The notes: generated from the letters alone by a model not told the origin. A stretch of 40,904 bases of DNA from an uncultured Lachnospiraceae bacterium (GCA_910578795.1 CAJTSD010000033.1:1-40904), one strand, 5' to 3'; positions 1-7,208 are shown, counted from the stretch's first letter. Numbers and translations: made by a program.

Positions 1-69
1 TCTCAGGAAAATATTCTGCGGAGTTTTACCAGATATGAAGCAGACAGTACACTAGGATTTGGTTTGTAA
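1..69 (+). CDS. C-terminal end of an unidentified protein (cut by window edge)
   Basis: Frame 1 is open from the first base and stops at TAA 67-69, giving 22 residues that end in RYEADSTLGFGL. The stop is followed at once by a structured repeat (70-230), which fits a 3' end. I do not recognise the family from so short a piece. The position just upstream of the hexuronate operon makes a sugar-acid catabolism role possible, but that is inference. The reading frame could also be chance, since only 22 codons are visible. Confidence 0.45.
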   Translation, partial: SQENILRSFTRYEADSTLGFGL

Positions 70-230
70 AGGCTTGTGTAACCGCTTTCATAACAGTTTG
101 GTTCAGGACTTTGCACTACGCTGCAAAGTCCGTACGAAAGCGTGGTGGTTGAAATGCATCAAGCCACCACAAAGTGGTTTTGCATGGCTTGATGCCTGTA
201 ACAGGAAGCCGAAGGCTGAATTGTTACAAG
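70..230 (+). repeat. Structured multi-hairpin element, copy A
   Basis: This element follows the stop codon at 69. It contains a 10-bp hairpin (106-115 with 122-131), the block CGTACGAAAGCGTG (131-144), a long arm GCATCAAGCC/GGCTTGATGC (156-165 with 186-195) enclosing ACCAC/GTGGT (166-170 with 174-178) and an unpaired TTTGCAT on the 3' side, and a last hairpin TGTAACA/TGTTACA (197-203 with 222-228). Copy B (about 328-463) has the same order of helices with different paired bases. It lies upstream of the uxaB promoter, so it belongs to the 3' UTR of the preceding gene or to an RNA of its own. Confidence 0.6.
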
Positions 231-257
231 CTTTCATAAAAAGTGCTATAAATGTGG

Positions 258-286
258 TTGACTTTCTTGTGAAAACGATATAAAAT
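258..286 (+). promoter_or_regulatory. Sigma-A promoter of the hexuronate operon
   Basis: TTGACT at 258-263 and TAAAAT at 281-286 are separated by 17 nt. Transcription would start near 293, leaving a leader of about 200 nt before uxaB that contains structured copy B. Confidence 0.75.
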
Positions 287-292
287 TCAAAT

Positions 293-306
293 TGTAAGTG
301 CTTACA
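293..306 (+). promoter_or_regulatory. cre / LacI-type operator palindrome at the transcription start
   Basis: TGTAAGTGCTTACA is a near-perfect inverted repeat placed at the predicted start site. It matches the Bacillus-type cre consensus (TGWAANCGNTNWCA) at all but one central base. It could serve CcpA or a LacI-family uronate repressor; sequence alone does not separate them. A position just downstream of the -10 box suits repression. Confidence 0.6.
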
Positions 307-465
307 GTTTTTGGCTGTAAAAACAGAGTGTTACTGTTCAAGCAGGACTTAGCATTTACTGCTAAGTTCGTAAGAAAACGTGTCGCAGCTAGGTAAAAAT
401 CCATCACCGAAGGTGAATTTTGCATGGATTTTTACCTGTTACTGGAACGAAGTGAACAGTAACAA
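300..465 (+). repeat. Structured leader element, copy B (5' UTR of uxaB)
   Basis: A small hairpin TTACAG/CTGTAA (302-307 with 315-320) is followed by the same architecture as copy A: ACTTAGCA/TGCTAAGT (347-354 with 360-367), the block CGTAAGAAAACGTG (369-382), GGTAAAAATCC/GGATTTTTACC (392-402 with 426-436) around CACC-GAA-GGTG and the conserved TTTTGCAT, then GTTACTG/CAGTAAC (438-444 with 457-463). An upstream strand GTTACTGTTC (330-339) can pair with GAACAGTAAC (454-463), so two structures compete for the same 3' strand. It ends about 30 nt before the uxaB start. Confidence 0.65.
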
Positions 466-495
466 CCAAAGATTTTAAGGATAGGAGATAACAGT

Positions 496-1959
496 ATGGA
501 ATTATTAAACGCAGCAAAGACCGGAAAAAAAGAAAGACCGATTAAAGTTCTTCAGTTTGGCGAGGGCAATTTCTTGCGTGCATTTGTGGATTATTTTATC
601 GACATTGCAAATGAAAAAGGAATGTTTGACGGAGATATTGTTTTGGTAAAGCCGATTGACGGTCCCGGAATTTTAAACATGTTCCATGATCAGGACTGCC
701 AGTATACCGTATGCTTAAGAGGCATCGTGGACGGTGAGCCGAAGGTAGAGAAGAGAGTGATCACAAGCGTTGCGGATGTGGTAGACGCATATGCGGAATA
801 TCAGAAGTACAGTGATTATGCAAAATTGGATTCTTTAAGATACATTGTTTCCAACACAACGGAGGCAGGTATTGTCTTTGATAATACGGACAAGTTTGAA
901 TTAGACCCGCCTAACACATATCCCGGAAAGCTCTGTAAATTCCTTTATACAAGATATAAGCACTTTAATGGCGCGCAGGACAAGGGACTTGTTATGCTGC
1001 CGGTAGAGCTGATTGACGACAACGGCATTATGTTAAAGAAATGCGTTGTTGAATTCGCAAAGCTTTGGAATTTGGAAGAGGGCTTTTTGGCATGGCTTGA
1101 TGACGCGTGCGTATTTACTTCCACACTGGTAGACCGTATTGTTACGGGTTATCCGAGAGACGACGCGGAGGAGCTTTGGAAAGACTTCGGATACCGCGAC
1201 AATATCGTTGTTACGGCAGAGCCGTTTGGTCTTTGGGTCATCGAGAGTGCAAAGGATATCAGCAAGGAGTTCCCGCTTCCCGACGCAGGCTGCCCTGTTA
1301 TTTTTACGGATAATCAGAAGCCGTATAAGCAGAGAAAGGTTCGTATCTTAAACGGTGCACATACATCGTTCGTTCTCGCATCTTATCTTGCAGGTAACGA
1401 TTATGTAAGAGAGTCTATGGAGGACGAAATCATCGGAAACTTCATGCATCAGACGATTTATGATGAAGTAATCCCGACACTGGATCTTCCGAAAGAGGAT
1501 TTGCTTGAGTTTGCGCAGGCAGTAAACGGAAGATTTAAAAATCCGTACATCAAGCATGCACTCCTTGCAATTTCGCTGAACTCCGTATCAAAATGGAGAG
1601 CAAGATGTATGCCGTCGCTTTTGGTTTATGTGGAACGCAAGGGTGAGCTTCCGAAGCACCTGACATTCTCGATTGCAGCGCTGATGGCATTCTATACGGG
1701 CAGCGAAATCCGCGAGAAGGCGTTAATCGGTCACAGGGACGGACAGGAATACAACGTGATGGACGACGCGGCAGTGCTTGCGTTCTTTGCTGCAAACAGC
1801 GCAAAGCCATCGGCTGAGTTTGTGAATGCATATTTGAGCAATGTCGACTTCCACGGTCAGGATTTGACACAGGTAGCAGGTCTTGCAGACGCGGTTACGG
1901 CTTATCTTGAGGACATCAGGACGCTTGGTATGAGAAAGGCAATTGAAAAGAATTTCTAA
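496..1959 (+). CDS. uxaB: Tagaturonate reductase (altronate oxidoreductase)
   Basis: This 487-residue protein of the mannitol dehydrogenase / UxaB family interconverts D-tagaturonate and D-altronate with NAD(H) in galacturonate breakdown. The N-terminus carries the Rossmann segment VLQFGEGNFLRAFVDYF (about 18-34), and RILNGAHTSFV (about 282-292) is the family's C-terminal-domain signature with the catalytic region. The length is normal for UxaB. The start ATG at 496 follows GGATAGGAGATAACAGT. It is the first gene of the operon, 26 nt ahead of uxaA, which carries out the next step. The alternative family member UxuB (fructuronate reductase) is less likely because of the adjacent altronate dehydratase. 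Confidence 0.9.
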   Translation: MELLNAAKTGKKERPIKVLQFGEGNFLRAFVDYFIDIANEKGMFDGDIVLVKPIDGPGILNMFHDQDCQYTVCLRGIVDGEPKVEKRVITSVADVVDAYAEYQKYSDYAKLDSLRYIVSNTTEAGIVFDNTDKFELDPPNTYPGKLCKFLYTRYKHFNGAQDKGLVMLPVELIDDNGIMLKKCVVEFAKLWNLEEGFLAWLDDACVFTSTLVDRIVTGYPRDDAEELWKDFGYRDNIVVTAEPFGLWVIESAKDISKEFPLPDAGCPVIFTDNQKPYKQRKVRILNGAHTSFVLASYLAGNDYVRESMEDEIIGNFMHQTIYDEVIPTLDLPKEDLLEFAQAVNGRFKNPYIKHALLAISLNSVSKWRARCMPSLLVYVERKGELPKHLTFSIAALMAFYTGSEIREKALIGHRDGQEYNVMDDAAVLAFFAANSAKPSAEFVNAYLSNVDFHGQDLTQVAGLADAVTAYLEDIRTLGMRKAIEKNF

Positions 1960-1985
1960 AAAAATCTGAAAATAGAGGATTAAGA

Positions 1986-3467
1986 ATGGCAAATTTTATT
2001 AAAATCAATGAAAACGATAACGTAGCTGTGGCTTTGGACGTGATTCCGGAGAACACCACGGTCAATGTGGCAGGCAGTGATGTCACAACGACAATGGAGA
2101 TTCCGGCTGGACACAAGTTTGCGCTTGTGGATATGCCGGAGGCAACTCCGGTAATCAAGTACGGTTTCCGCATTGGAAACACGACTGCCGCAGTAAAACA
2201 AGGCGAGTGGATTCACACGCACAATTTAAAGACAGGCTTAGGCGATTTGCTGGATTATACGTACGAACCGAATTTTGCCGAGGAGAAGTATACGGAAGAT
2301 GCGACTTTTATGGGTTACAACCGCAAAAACGGCAAGGTTGGCGTGCGCAACGAGATTTGGATTATCCCGACGGTTGGCTGCGTCAACAATGTGGCAAGCA
2401 AGATTGCAGAGCTGTCAAAGGATCTTGTATGTGAGAATATCGAGGCGGTATGTGCGTTCCCGCATCCTTACGGCTGTTCGCAGATGGGCGACGATCAGGA
2501 GCATACAAGACAAATCCTTGCAAATCTGATAAATCACCCGAATGCAGGCGGTGTGCTTGTGTTGGGACTTGGCTGTGAGAACAGCAACATTGACGTATTA
2601 AAGGGATATATGGGCGAGATTGACACGGACAGAGTGAAGTTCCTTGTATCGCAGGAGAGCGATGACGAAATCGCGGAGGGTGTTGAGATTGTTAAGGAAT
2701 TAGCAAAGTATGCCTCTCAGTTCAAGCGTGAGCCGATTAGCGTTTCGAAGCTGATTATCGGTATGAAGTGCGGCGGCAGCGATGGATTTTCGGGAATTAC
2801 GGCAAATCCGACGGTTGGACGTTTCTCTGATATTCTGATTAGCAAGAAGGGTACAACCATTCTGACAGAAGTGCCGGAGATGTTTGGTGCGGAGACGATT
2901 TTGATGAACCGCTGTGCAAATGAGGAGCTGTTCAACAAGACGGTTGATTTGATTAACGACTTTAAGAATTATTTTAAGAGCCACAATCAGACAATATATG
3001 AGAACCCGTCCCCGGGCAACAAGAAGGGCGGTATTTCCACGCTTGAGGACAAGTCGCTTGGTTGTACGCAGAAGTCAGGAAGCGCGATTGTGAAAGGCGT
3101 TTTGGCATACGGCGAAATTGTCAGCACGCCGGGACTGAATCTTTTGAGTGCACCGGGCAATGATTTGGTAGCTGCGACGGCGCTTGCTGCGAGCGGCGCG
3201 CATATCGTGCTCTTTACGACGGGACGCGGAACACCGTTTGCATGTCCGGTACCGACGATGAAGATTTCAAGCAATTCAAGGCTTGCGGGCAAGAAAGAGA
3301 ACTGGATTGACTTTAATGCCGGTGTGGTTGCGGAAGGTGAGGATCTTGACACGGCAGGACAGCGGTTGTTTGACGAGGTTGTGGCGGTTGCTTCAGGCAA
3401 GGAAGTTAAAAGCGAGAAGGCAGGCTTCCATGATATGGCAATCTTTAAGCAGGGCGTGACACTGTGA
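1986..3467 (+). CDS. uxaA: Altronate dehydratase
   Basis: This 493-residue full-length UxaA dehydrates D-altronate to 2-keto-3-deoxygluconate (KDG). The N-terminal SAF-like domain (about 1-95) ends in GEWIHTHNLKT; the large catalytic domain shows HPYGCSQ (about 156-162), GCENSNIDVLK and the C-terminal GRGTPFACPVPTMK. These are family features of Fe/Mn-dependent altronate/galactarate dehydratases. It follows uxaB by 26 nt with a weak purine-rich site (ATAGAGGATTAAGA). Its product is the substrate of kdgK downstream. A structured repeat begins right at its stop codon. Confidence 0.93.
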   Translation: MANFIKINENDNVAVALDVIPENTTVNVAGSDVTTTMEIPAGHKFALVDMPEATPVIKYGFRIGNTTAAVKQGEWIHTHNLKTGLGDLLDYTYEPNFAEEKYTEDATFMGYNRKNGKVGVRNEIWIIPTVGCVNNVASKIAELSKDLVCENIEAVCAFPHPYGCSQMGDDQEHTRQILANLINHPNAGGVLVLGLGCENSNIDVLKGYMGEIDTDRVKFLVSQESDDEIAEGVEIVKELAKYASQFKREPISVSKLIIGMKCGGSDGFSGITANPTVGRFSDILISKKGTTILTEVPEMFGAETILMNRCANEELFNKTVDLINDFKNYFKSHNQTIYENPSPGNKKGGISTLEDKSLGCTQKSGSAIVKGVLAYGEIVSTPGLNLLSAPGNDLVAATALAASGAHIVLFTTGRGTPFACPVPTMKISSNSRLAGKKENWIDFNAGVVAEGEDLDTAGQRLFDEVVAVASGKEVKSEKAGFHDMAIFKQGVTL

Positions 3468-3554
3468 TGCACAGACCCGTGCAGAGGAAGTCCGCCGCTA
3501 AAGCGGCGCACGGGTCGCGCGGCGAGTAGGGAGATAAATGACCCTGCTTGATTA
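3465..3554 (+). repeat. Covarying stop-codon-linked RNA element, copy 1
   Basis: The element begins at the uxaA TGA (TGATGCACA). The outer helix GACCCGTG/CACGGGTC (3474-3481 with 3509-3516) has an 11-nt 5' bulge CAGAGGAAGTC, and the inner helix CGCCGC-TAAA-GCGGCG (3493-3508) stacks on it without a 3' gap. The linker TCGCGCGGCGAG follows, then hairpin AGGG/CCCT (3528-3531 with 3542-3545, 10-nt loop) and GCTTGATTA. A second copy at 15060-15149 has identical spacing with different paired bases. There is no U-run, so it is not a standard terminator. Confidence 0.7.
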
Positions 3555-3614
3555 AAATACAGTGTAGCAGATATAAAATGATAACAAAAAGAGATAAAAC
3601 GGAGGATTATTATC

Positions 3615-4649
3615 ATGGCAAAAAAAGTAGTTACAATGGGCGAAATTATGTTAAGACTTTCAACACCCAACAATGAGAAGTTCATTCAGGCAGACGAGTT
3701 TGACATCAACTATGGCGGTGGCGAGGCAAACGTTGCGGTTTCTCTTGCAAACTATGGACATGAGGCAAGCTTTGTTACGGCAGTTCCTGACAATGAGCTT
3801 GGCGAGTGCGCAATCGCGGCTTTGAGAAAGTATGGCGTTGACACAAAGAATATTGCAAAGTGTGGAGAAAGACTTGGCATTTACTATTTGGAGTCAGGCT
3901 CTTCCATGAGACCTTCCAAGGTTGTATATGACAGAGCGCATTCCTCGATCTCAACAGCGACAGCGGCAGATTTTGATTTTGATAAGATTTTTGAGGGTGT
4001 TGACTGGTTCCACTTTACAGGTATCACACCGGCAGTTTCCGATTCAGCGGCAGTTCTGACAGAGGAGGCTTTAAAGGCAGCAAAGAAGCATGGTGTTACG
4101 GTTTCCGTAGACCTGAACTTCAGAAAGAAATTATGGTCGTCTGAGAAGGCGCAGAAGGTTATGAAGAACCTGATGCAGTATGTTGACGTATGTATCGGAA
4201 ATGAGGAGGATGCAGAGCTTGTATTGGGCTATAAGCCGGGTAATACAGATGTTACAAGCGGTGACCTTGAGCTTGCGGGCTACAAGTCAATTTTCGAGCA
4301 GATGGTAGCAGATTACAATTTCCAGTACTGCATTTCTTCTTTGAGAGTTAGCCATTCTGCATCAGACAACGGCTGGTCTGCTTGTATTTATTCAAGAGAC
4401 ACAAAGGAATTCTATCACTCAAAAGAGTACAGCATTCATCCGATTGTTGACCGTGTGGGCGGCGGCGACTCGTTTGCGGGCGGCGTGATCTGCGGATTAT
4501 TGGATGAAAAGGATTTCAAGGCTGCGCTTGAGTATGGTGTTGCGGCATCGGCATTAAAGCACACAATTCCTGGCGACTTCAACCTGGTATCAAGAAAAGA
4601 AGTTGAGACACTTGCGGGCGGCGACGCTTCCGGCAGAGTTCAACGCTAA
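3615..4649 (+). CDS. kdgK: 2-keto-3-deoxygluconate kinase (PfkB family)
   Basis: This 344-residue ribokinase/PfkB-type sugar kinase is predicted to phosphorylate KDG to KDPG. It shows the substrate-side motif GGGEANVAVSLA (about 34-45) and the C-terminal PfkB signature DRVGGGDSFAGG (around 280), whose Asp is the catalytic base in the family. The start ATG follows CGGAGGATTATTATC. It sits between uxaA (which makes KDG) and the KDPG aldolase (which uses KDPG), which supports the substrate assignment over other PfkB kinases. Its stop codon lies inside the first stem of the following hairpin element. Confidence 0.88.
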   Translation: MAKKVVTMGEIMLRLSTPNNEKFIQADEFDINYGGGEANVAVSLANYGHEASFVTAVPDNELGECAIAALRKYGVDTKNIAKCGERLGIYYLESGSSMRPSKVVYDRAHSSISTATAADFDFDKIFEGVDWFHFTGITPAVSDSAAVLTEEALKAAKKHGVTVSVDLNFRKKLWSSEKAQKVMKNLMQYVDVCIGNEEDAELVLGYKPGNTDVTSGDLELAGYKSIFEQMVADYNFQYCISSLRVSHSASDNGWSACIYSRDTKEFYHSKEYSIHPIVDRVGGGDSFAGGVICGLLDEKDFKAALEYGVAASALKHTIPGDFNLVSRKEVETLAGGDASGRVQR

Positions 4650-4750
4650 GGGAAAATCTAAGGTGATAAAAGACATCACCTAAGATTTTCGAAAGCTTAG
4701 CGTTAGGAGAATAAACAACATTCAGCAGTGACTTCATGTTGTTTATTCTC
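4644..4750 (+). repeat. AAAAGAC-loop hairpin element after kdgK
   Basis: The outer arms CGCTAAG/CTTAGCG (4644-4650 with 4696-4702) include the kdgK stop codon. Inside are GAAAATCT/AGATTTTC (4652-4659 with 4683-4690) and AGGTGAT/ATCACCT (4661-4667 with 4675-4681) closing the loop AAAAGAC (4668-4674). A second perfect 15-bp hairpin follows (4707-4721 with 4736-4750). There is no U-run after either. The loop and layout recur after the next two genes. Confidence 0.65.
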
Positions 4751-4805
4751 TGTATAGAATGTAGATATGTAAAAATTTTAAGAATATTTAGGAGGAATGA
4801 AAGAA

Positions 4806-5609
4806 ATGGCAAACACAAATCCATTTTCACTGGAAGGTAAGATTGCATTGGTAACAGGCGCGTCTTACGGTATCGGTTTCGCAATCGCAAAGGCTATGGC
4901 AGCAGCGGGCGCTACAATTTGCTTTAACGACATTAAGCAGGAGCTTGTGGATAAGGGCATTGCGGCATACAAGGAAGAAGGCATTGACGCTCACGGATAT
5001 GTATGTGACGTTACAAACGAGGACGCAGTGAACGAGCTGGTAGCGGCGATTGAGAAAGAAGTCGGCGTGATTGATATTTTGGTAAACAACGCAGGTATTA
5101 TCAAGAGAATCCCGATGTGCGAGATGACGGCGGCAGAGTTCAGACAGGTGATTGATGTTGACCTGAATGCACCGTTCATCGTATCGAAGGCAGTTATTCC
5201 TTCTATGATTAAAAAGGGACATGGCAAGATTATAAACATTTGTTCGATGATGTCAGAGCTTGGTCGTGAGACGGTATCCGCATATGCGGCTGCAAAGGGC
5301 GGCTTAAAGATGCTTACAAAGAATATTTGTTCTGAGTACGGTGAGTTCAACATTCAGTGTAACGGTATCGGACCGGGTTACATTGAGACACCGCAGACGG
5401 CGCCTTTGCGTGAAAGACAGCCGGACGGCAGCAGACATCCGTTTGACACGTTTATCTGTGCAAAGACACCTGCAAACAGATGGTTACAGCCGGACGAGCT
5501 TGGCGGACCTGCAGTATTTCTTGCATCGGATGCATCAAATGGCGTAAACGGACACATCCTTTATGTTGACGGCGGTATTTTGGCGTATATCGGAAAACAG
5601 CCGAAATAA
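4806..5609 (+). CDS. SDR oxidoreductase, gluconate 5-dehydrogenase / KduD type
   Basis: This 267-residue classical short-chain dehydrogenase has the cofactor motif TGASYGIG (about 17-24), NNAG (about 93-96), and catalytic Ser and YAAAK (about 157-161). Close family members are KduD (2-keto-3-deoxygluconate 5-dehydrogenase, acting on the pectin product DKII) and gluconate 5-dehydrogenase. Operon context with KDG kinase favours a keto-sugar-acid role such as KduD, but the exact substrate is inference. I use ATG 4806, because GGAGG at 4791-4795 is 10 nt away; the earlier in-frame ATG at 4797 is only 1 nt from that site. Confidence 0.8.
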   Translation: MANTNPFSLEGKIALVTGASYGIGFAIAKAMAAAGATICFNDIKQELVDKGIAAYKEEGIDAHGYVCDVTNEDAVNELVAAIEKEVGVIDILVNNAGIIKRIPMCEMTAAEFRQVIDVDLNAPFIVSKAVIPSMIKKGHGKIINICSMMSELGRETVSAYAAAKGGLKMLTKNICSEYGEFNIQCNGIGPGYIETPQTAPLRERQPDGSRHPFDTFICAKTPANRWLQPDELGGPAVFLASDASNGVNGHILYVDGGILAYIGKQPK

Positions 5610-5610
5610 T

Positions 5611-5699
5611 TGCGAAGAGAATTTCTAAGTCAGAAAAAGACGCTGACTAACAAATTCTAAAACTTCGCATTGGAAGAACGCAAAAAGACTGCGTTCTTC
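5611..5699 (+). repeat. AAAAGAC-loop hairpin element after the SDR gene
   Basis: The outer stem TGCGAAG/CTTCGCA (5611-5617 with 5663-5669) encloses AGAATTT/AAATTCT (5618-5624 with 5652-5658) and GTCAG/CTGAC (5629-5633 with 5643-5647) around AAAAAGACG. A second perfect 10-bp hairpin, GAAGAACGCA/TGCGTTCTTC (5673-5682 with 5690-5699), has the loop AAAAGAC. It starts 2 nt after the stop codon and closely resembles the element after the aldolase gene. Confidence 0.7.
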
Positions 5700-5738
5700 A
5701 CGTATTGAAATTAATAAGTATGAGAAGTGAGGTTAATC

Positions 5739-6701
5739 ATGAACGAAGTATTAGAGAAAATCAGTAAAATTGGTATTGTTCCGGTTGTTGTATTAGATGA
5801 CGCAAAGGACGCAAAGCCTCTTGCCGAGGCGCTTGTTAAGGGCGGTCTTCCTTGTGCGGAGGTAACATTCAGAACGGCTGCGGCAGAGGAGTCCATCCGT
5901 ATTATGGCAAGCGAGTTCCCTGAGATGCTTGTCGGTGCGGGGACAGTGCTCACGACAGAGCAGGTTGACCGTGCAGTAAATGCGGGCGCAAAATTTATCG
6001 TAAGTCCCGGTCTAAATCCTAAGATTGTGAAATATTGTGTAGATAAGGGGATTCCTGTGACACCCGGTACGGCAAATCCTTCCGATGTGGAGCAGGCAAT
6101 CGAGCTTGGACTTGATGTTGTAAAGTTCTTCCCCGCAGAGGCAGCAGGCGGCTTAAATATGATTAAGTCAATGGCGGCTCCTTACACACAGATGAAGTTT
6201 ATGCCGACCGGCGGAATTTCGGCAAAGAATATCTGTGAGTATCTTGCATTTGACAAGATTATTGCGTGCGGCGGTTCCTGGATGGTAAAGAAAGACCTCG
6301 TGGCAGCAGGAAAGTATGATGAGATTCAGGCGCTTACAGAGGAAGCCGTAAGAACCATGCTTGGTTTTGAGTTAAGACATATCGGTGTAAACTGTGAGGA
6401 CGAGGCAGCAGCAGACAGCGTTGCATCAAGATATGACGAATTGTTCGGCTTTACAAAGAAGGTTGGCAACAGCTCTATCTTTGCGGGCATTGAAGTGGAA
6501 GCAATGAAGAAGATTGGACGCGGTAAGAACGGTCATATTGCAATCGGTACAAACAGCGTTGCACGTGCAAAGAATTATTTGGAGTCTGTTAAGGGCGTGA
6601 AGTTTATCGAGGAAACGGCTGTTGAAAAGAACGGCAAGCTTACGGCGATTTATCTTGACGAGGAGATTGGCGGATTTGCAGTTCATCTTGTGCAGAAATA
6701 A
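5739..6701 (+). CDS. eda: KDPG/KHG aldolase fused to a C-terminal VOC-like domain
   Basis: Residues 1 to about 207 are a class I KDPG/KHG aldolase, which cleaves 2-keto-3-deoxy-6-phosphogluconate to pyruvate and glyceraldehyde-3-phosphate. The segments AEVTFRT (catalytic Glu region), GAGTVLT, SPGLNP and VKFFPAEAAGG (Schiff-base Lys) are all present. About 110 extra residues follow (from LRHIGVNCED to GGFAVHLVQK) with the HIGVN...A...LFGF...GHIAIGTN pattern of a vicinal-oxygen-chelate (glyoxalase/bleomycin-resistance) fold. Ordinary Eda proteins are about 210 residues, so this is a fusion. ATG 5739 is chosen because GTGAGG lies 6 nt upstream; an in-frame GTG at 5727 lacks a good site. It is the last enzyme of the operon. 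Confidence 0.88.
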   Translation: MNEVLEKISKIGIVPVVVLDDAKDAKPLAEALVKGGLPCAEVTFRTAAAEESIRIMASEFPEMLVGAGTVLTTEQVDRAVNAGAKFIVSPGLNPKIVKYCVDKGIPVTPGTANPSDVEQAIELGLDVVKFFPAEAAGGLNMIKSMAAPYTQMKFMPTGGISAKNICEYLAFDKIIACGGSWMVKKDLVAAGKYDEIQALTEEAVRTMLGFELRHIGVNCEDEAAADSVASRYDELFGFTKKVGNSSIFAGIEVEAMKKIGRGKNGHIAIGTNSVARAKNYLESVKGVKFIEETAVEKNGKLTAIYLDEEIGGFAVHLVQK

Positions 6702-6788
6702 GCACGAAGAGAATTTCTAAGTCAGCAAAAGACGCTGACCAACAAATTTTAAAGCTTCGTGCAAAAGAACGCAAAAACCGCATTCTTT
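6702..6788 (+). repeat. AAAAGAC-loop hairpin element after eda
   Basis: The outer stem GCACGAAG/CTTCGTGC (6702-6709 with 6755-6762) encloses AGAATTT/AAATTTT (with one G-U) and GTCAGC/GCTGAC (6721-6726 with 6734-6739) around the loop AAAAGAC (6727-6733). A second hairpin AAAGAACGC/GCATTCTTT (6764-6772 with 6780-6788, one mismatch) follows. Relative to the copy at 5611 the outer stem has changed on both sides and still pairs. Confidence 0.7.
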
Positions 6789-6820
6789 CAGTGAGGAAAT
6801 GCGTATTGGCATACAAAAGA

Positions 6821-6853
6821 GGCATCACTTTTAAATTCAAGTGATGCCTTTTT
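6821..6853 (+). terminator. Rho-independent terminator of the hexuronate operon
   Basis: A perfect 10-bp stem GGCATCACTT/AAGTGATGCC with an 8-nt loop is followed directly by TTTTT. It closes the operon 120 nt after eda. Confidence 0.9.
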
Positions 6854-6885
6854 GACAGAAACGGTGTGCTGACGGGAGGTCTGTT

Positions 6886-7188
6886 ATGTACTATAAAATC
6901 AACATGGTGACGGAGGAAGACGGTTGGATTGTGATTGACACGGACGACCGTGACGCGGAGCCTGTAAAAGCACTGTGTGCAAGCATTGCCGAAGAGCTTG
7001 GAAAGGAAATGTTTCAGCCATATGAGGGGGACGCCCAGTTTATGATTCAGGGTGACCCGTACAAGCTGATTTTCCAGTATGATTATATGTTTGGAACAGT
7101 GGTGATTCTCGACAAGTTTGAGGATAAGGATACAGTGATTGCGCTTTTGGAACGTCACTTTGAGAAACTAAAGGATAAAAAAATTTAA
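6886..7188 (+). CDS. Uncharacterised 100-aa protein
   Basis: This small, acidic, soluble protein has no signal peptide or membrane segment. It starts at ATG 6886 after GGGAGGTCTGTT and is 20 nt upstream of the HIT hydrolase gene, so the two may be co-transcribed. The alternating pattern in YKLIFQYDYMFGTVVILD and the helix DTVIALLERHFEKLKDKK suggest an alpha/beta fold. I do not recognise a family and give no function. Confidence 0.75.
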   Translation: MYYKINMVTEEDGWIVIDTDDRDAEPVKALCASIAEELGKEMFQPYEGDAQFMIQGDPYKLIFQYDYMFGTVVILDKFEDKDTVIALLERHFEKLKDKKI

Positions 7189-7208
7189 CAAATACGGGAG
7201 GGATTTCT

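Noticed and set aside
59..283. 74-aa open frame in the leader region
   Set aside because: It runs through the hairpins of copy A and the uxaB promoter, has no ribosome site and no protein-like composition; the RNA structure explains the sequence better.
300..465. Copy B as a T-box or a known ligand riboswitch
   Set aside because: It has no TGGNACCGCG sequence, no specifier loop and no terminator before uxaB; I do not recognise the core of any known riboswitch class.
2987..3685. 232-aa open frame on the minus strand
   Set aside because: It is antisense to the end of uxaA and the start of kdgK, both clear genes; it also crosses a structured intergenic element.
4644..4750. Hairpins after kdgK as Rho-independent terminators
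   Set aside because: Stems are strong but no U-run follows, and downstream genes complete the same pathway without a new promoter being visible.
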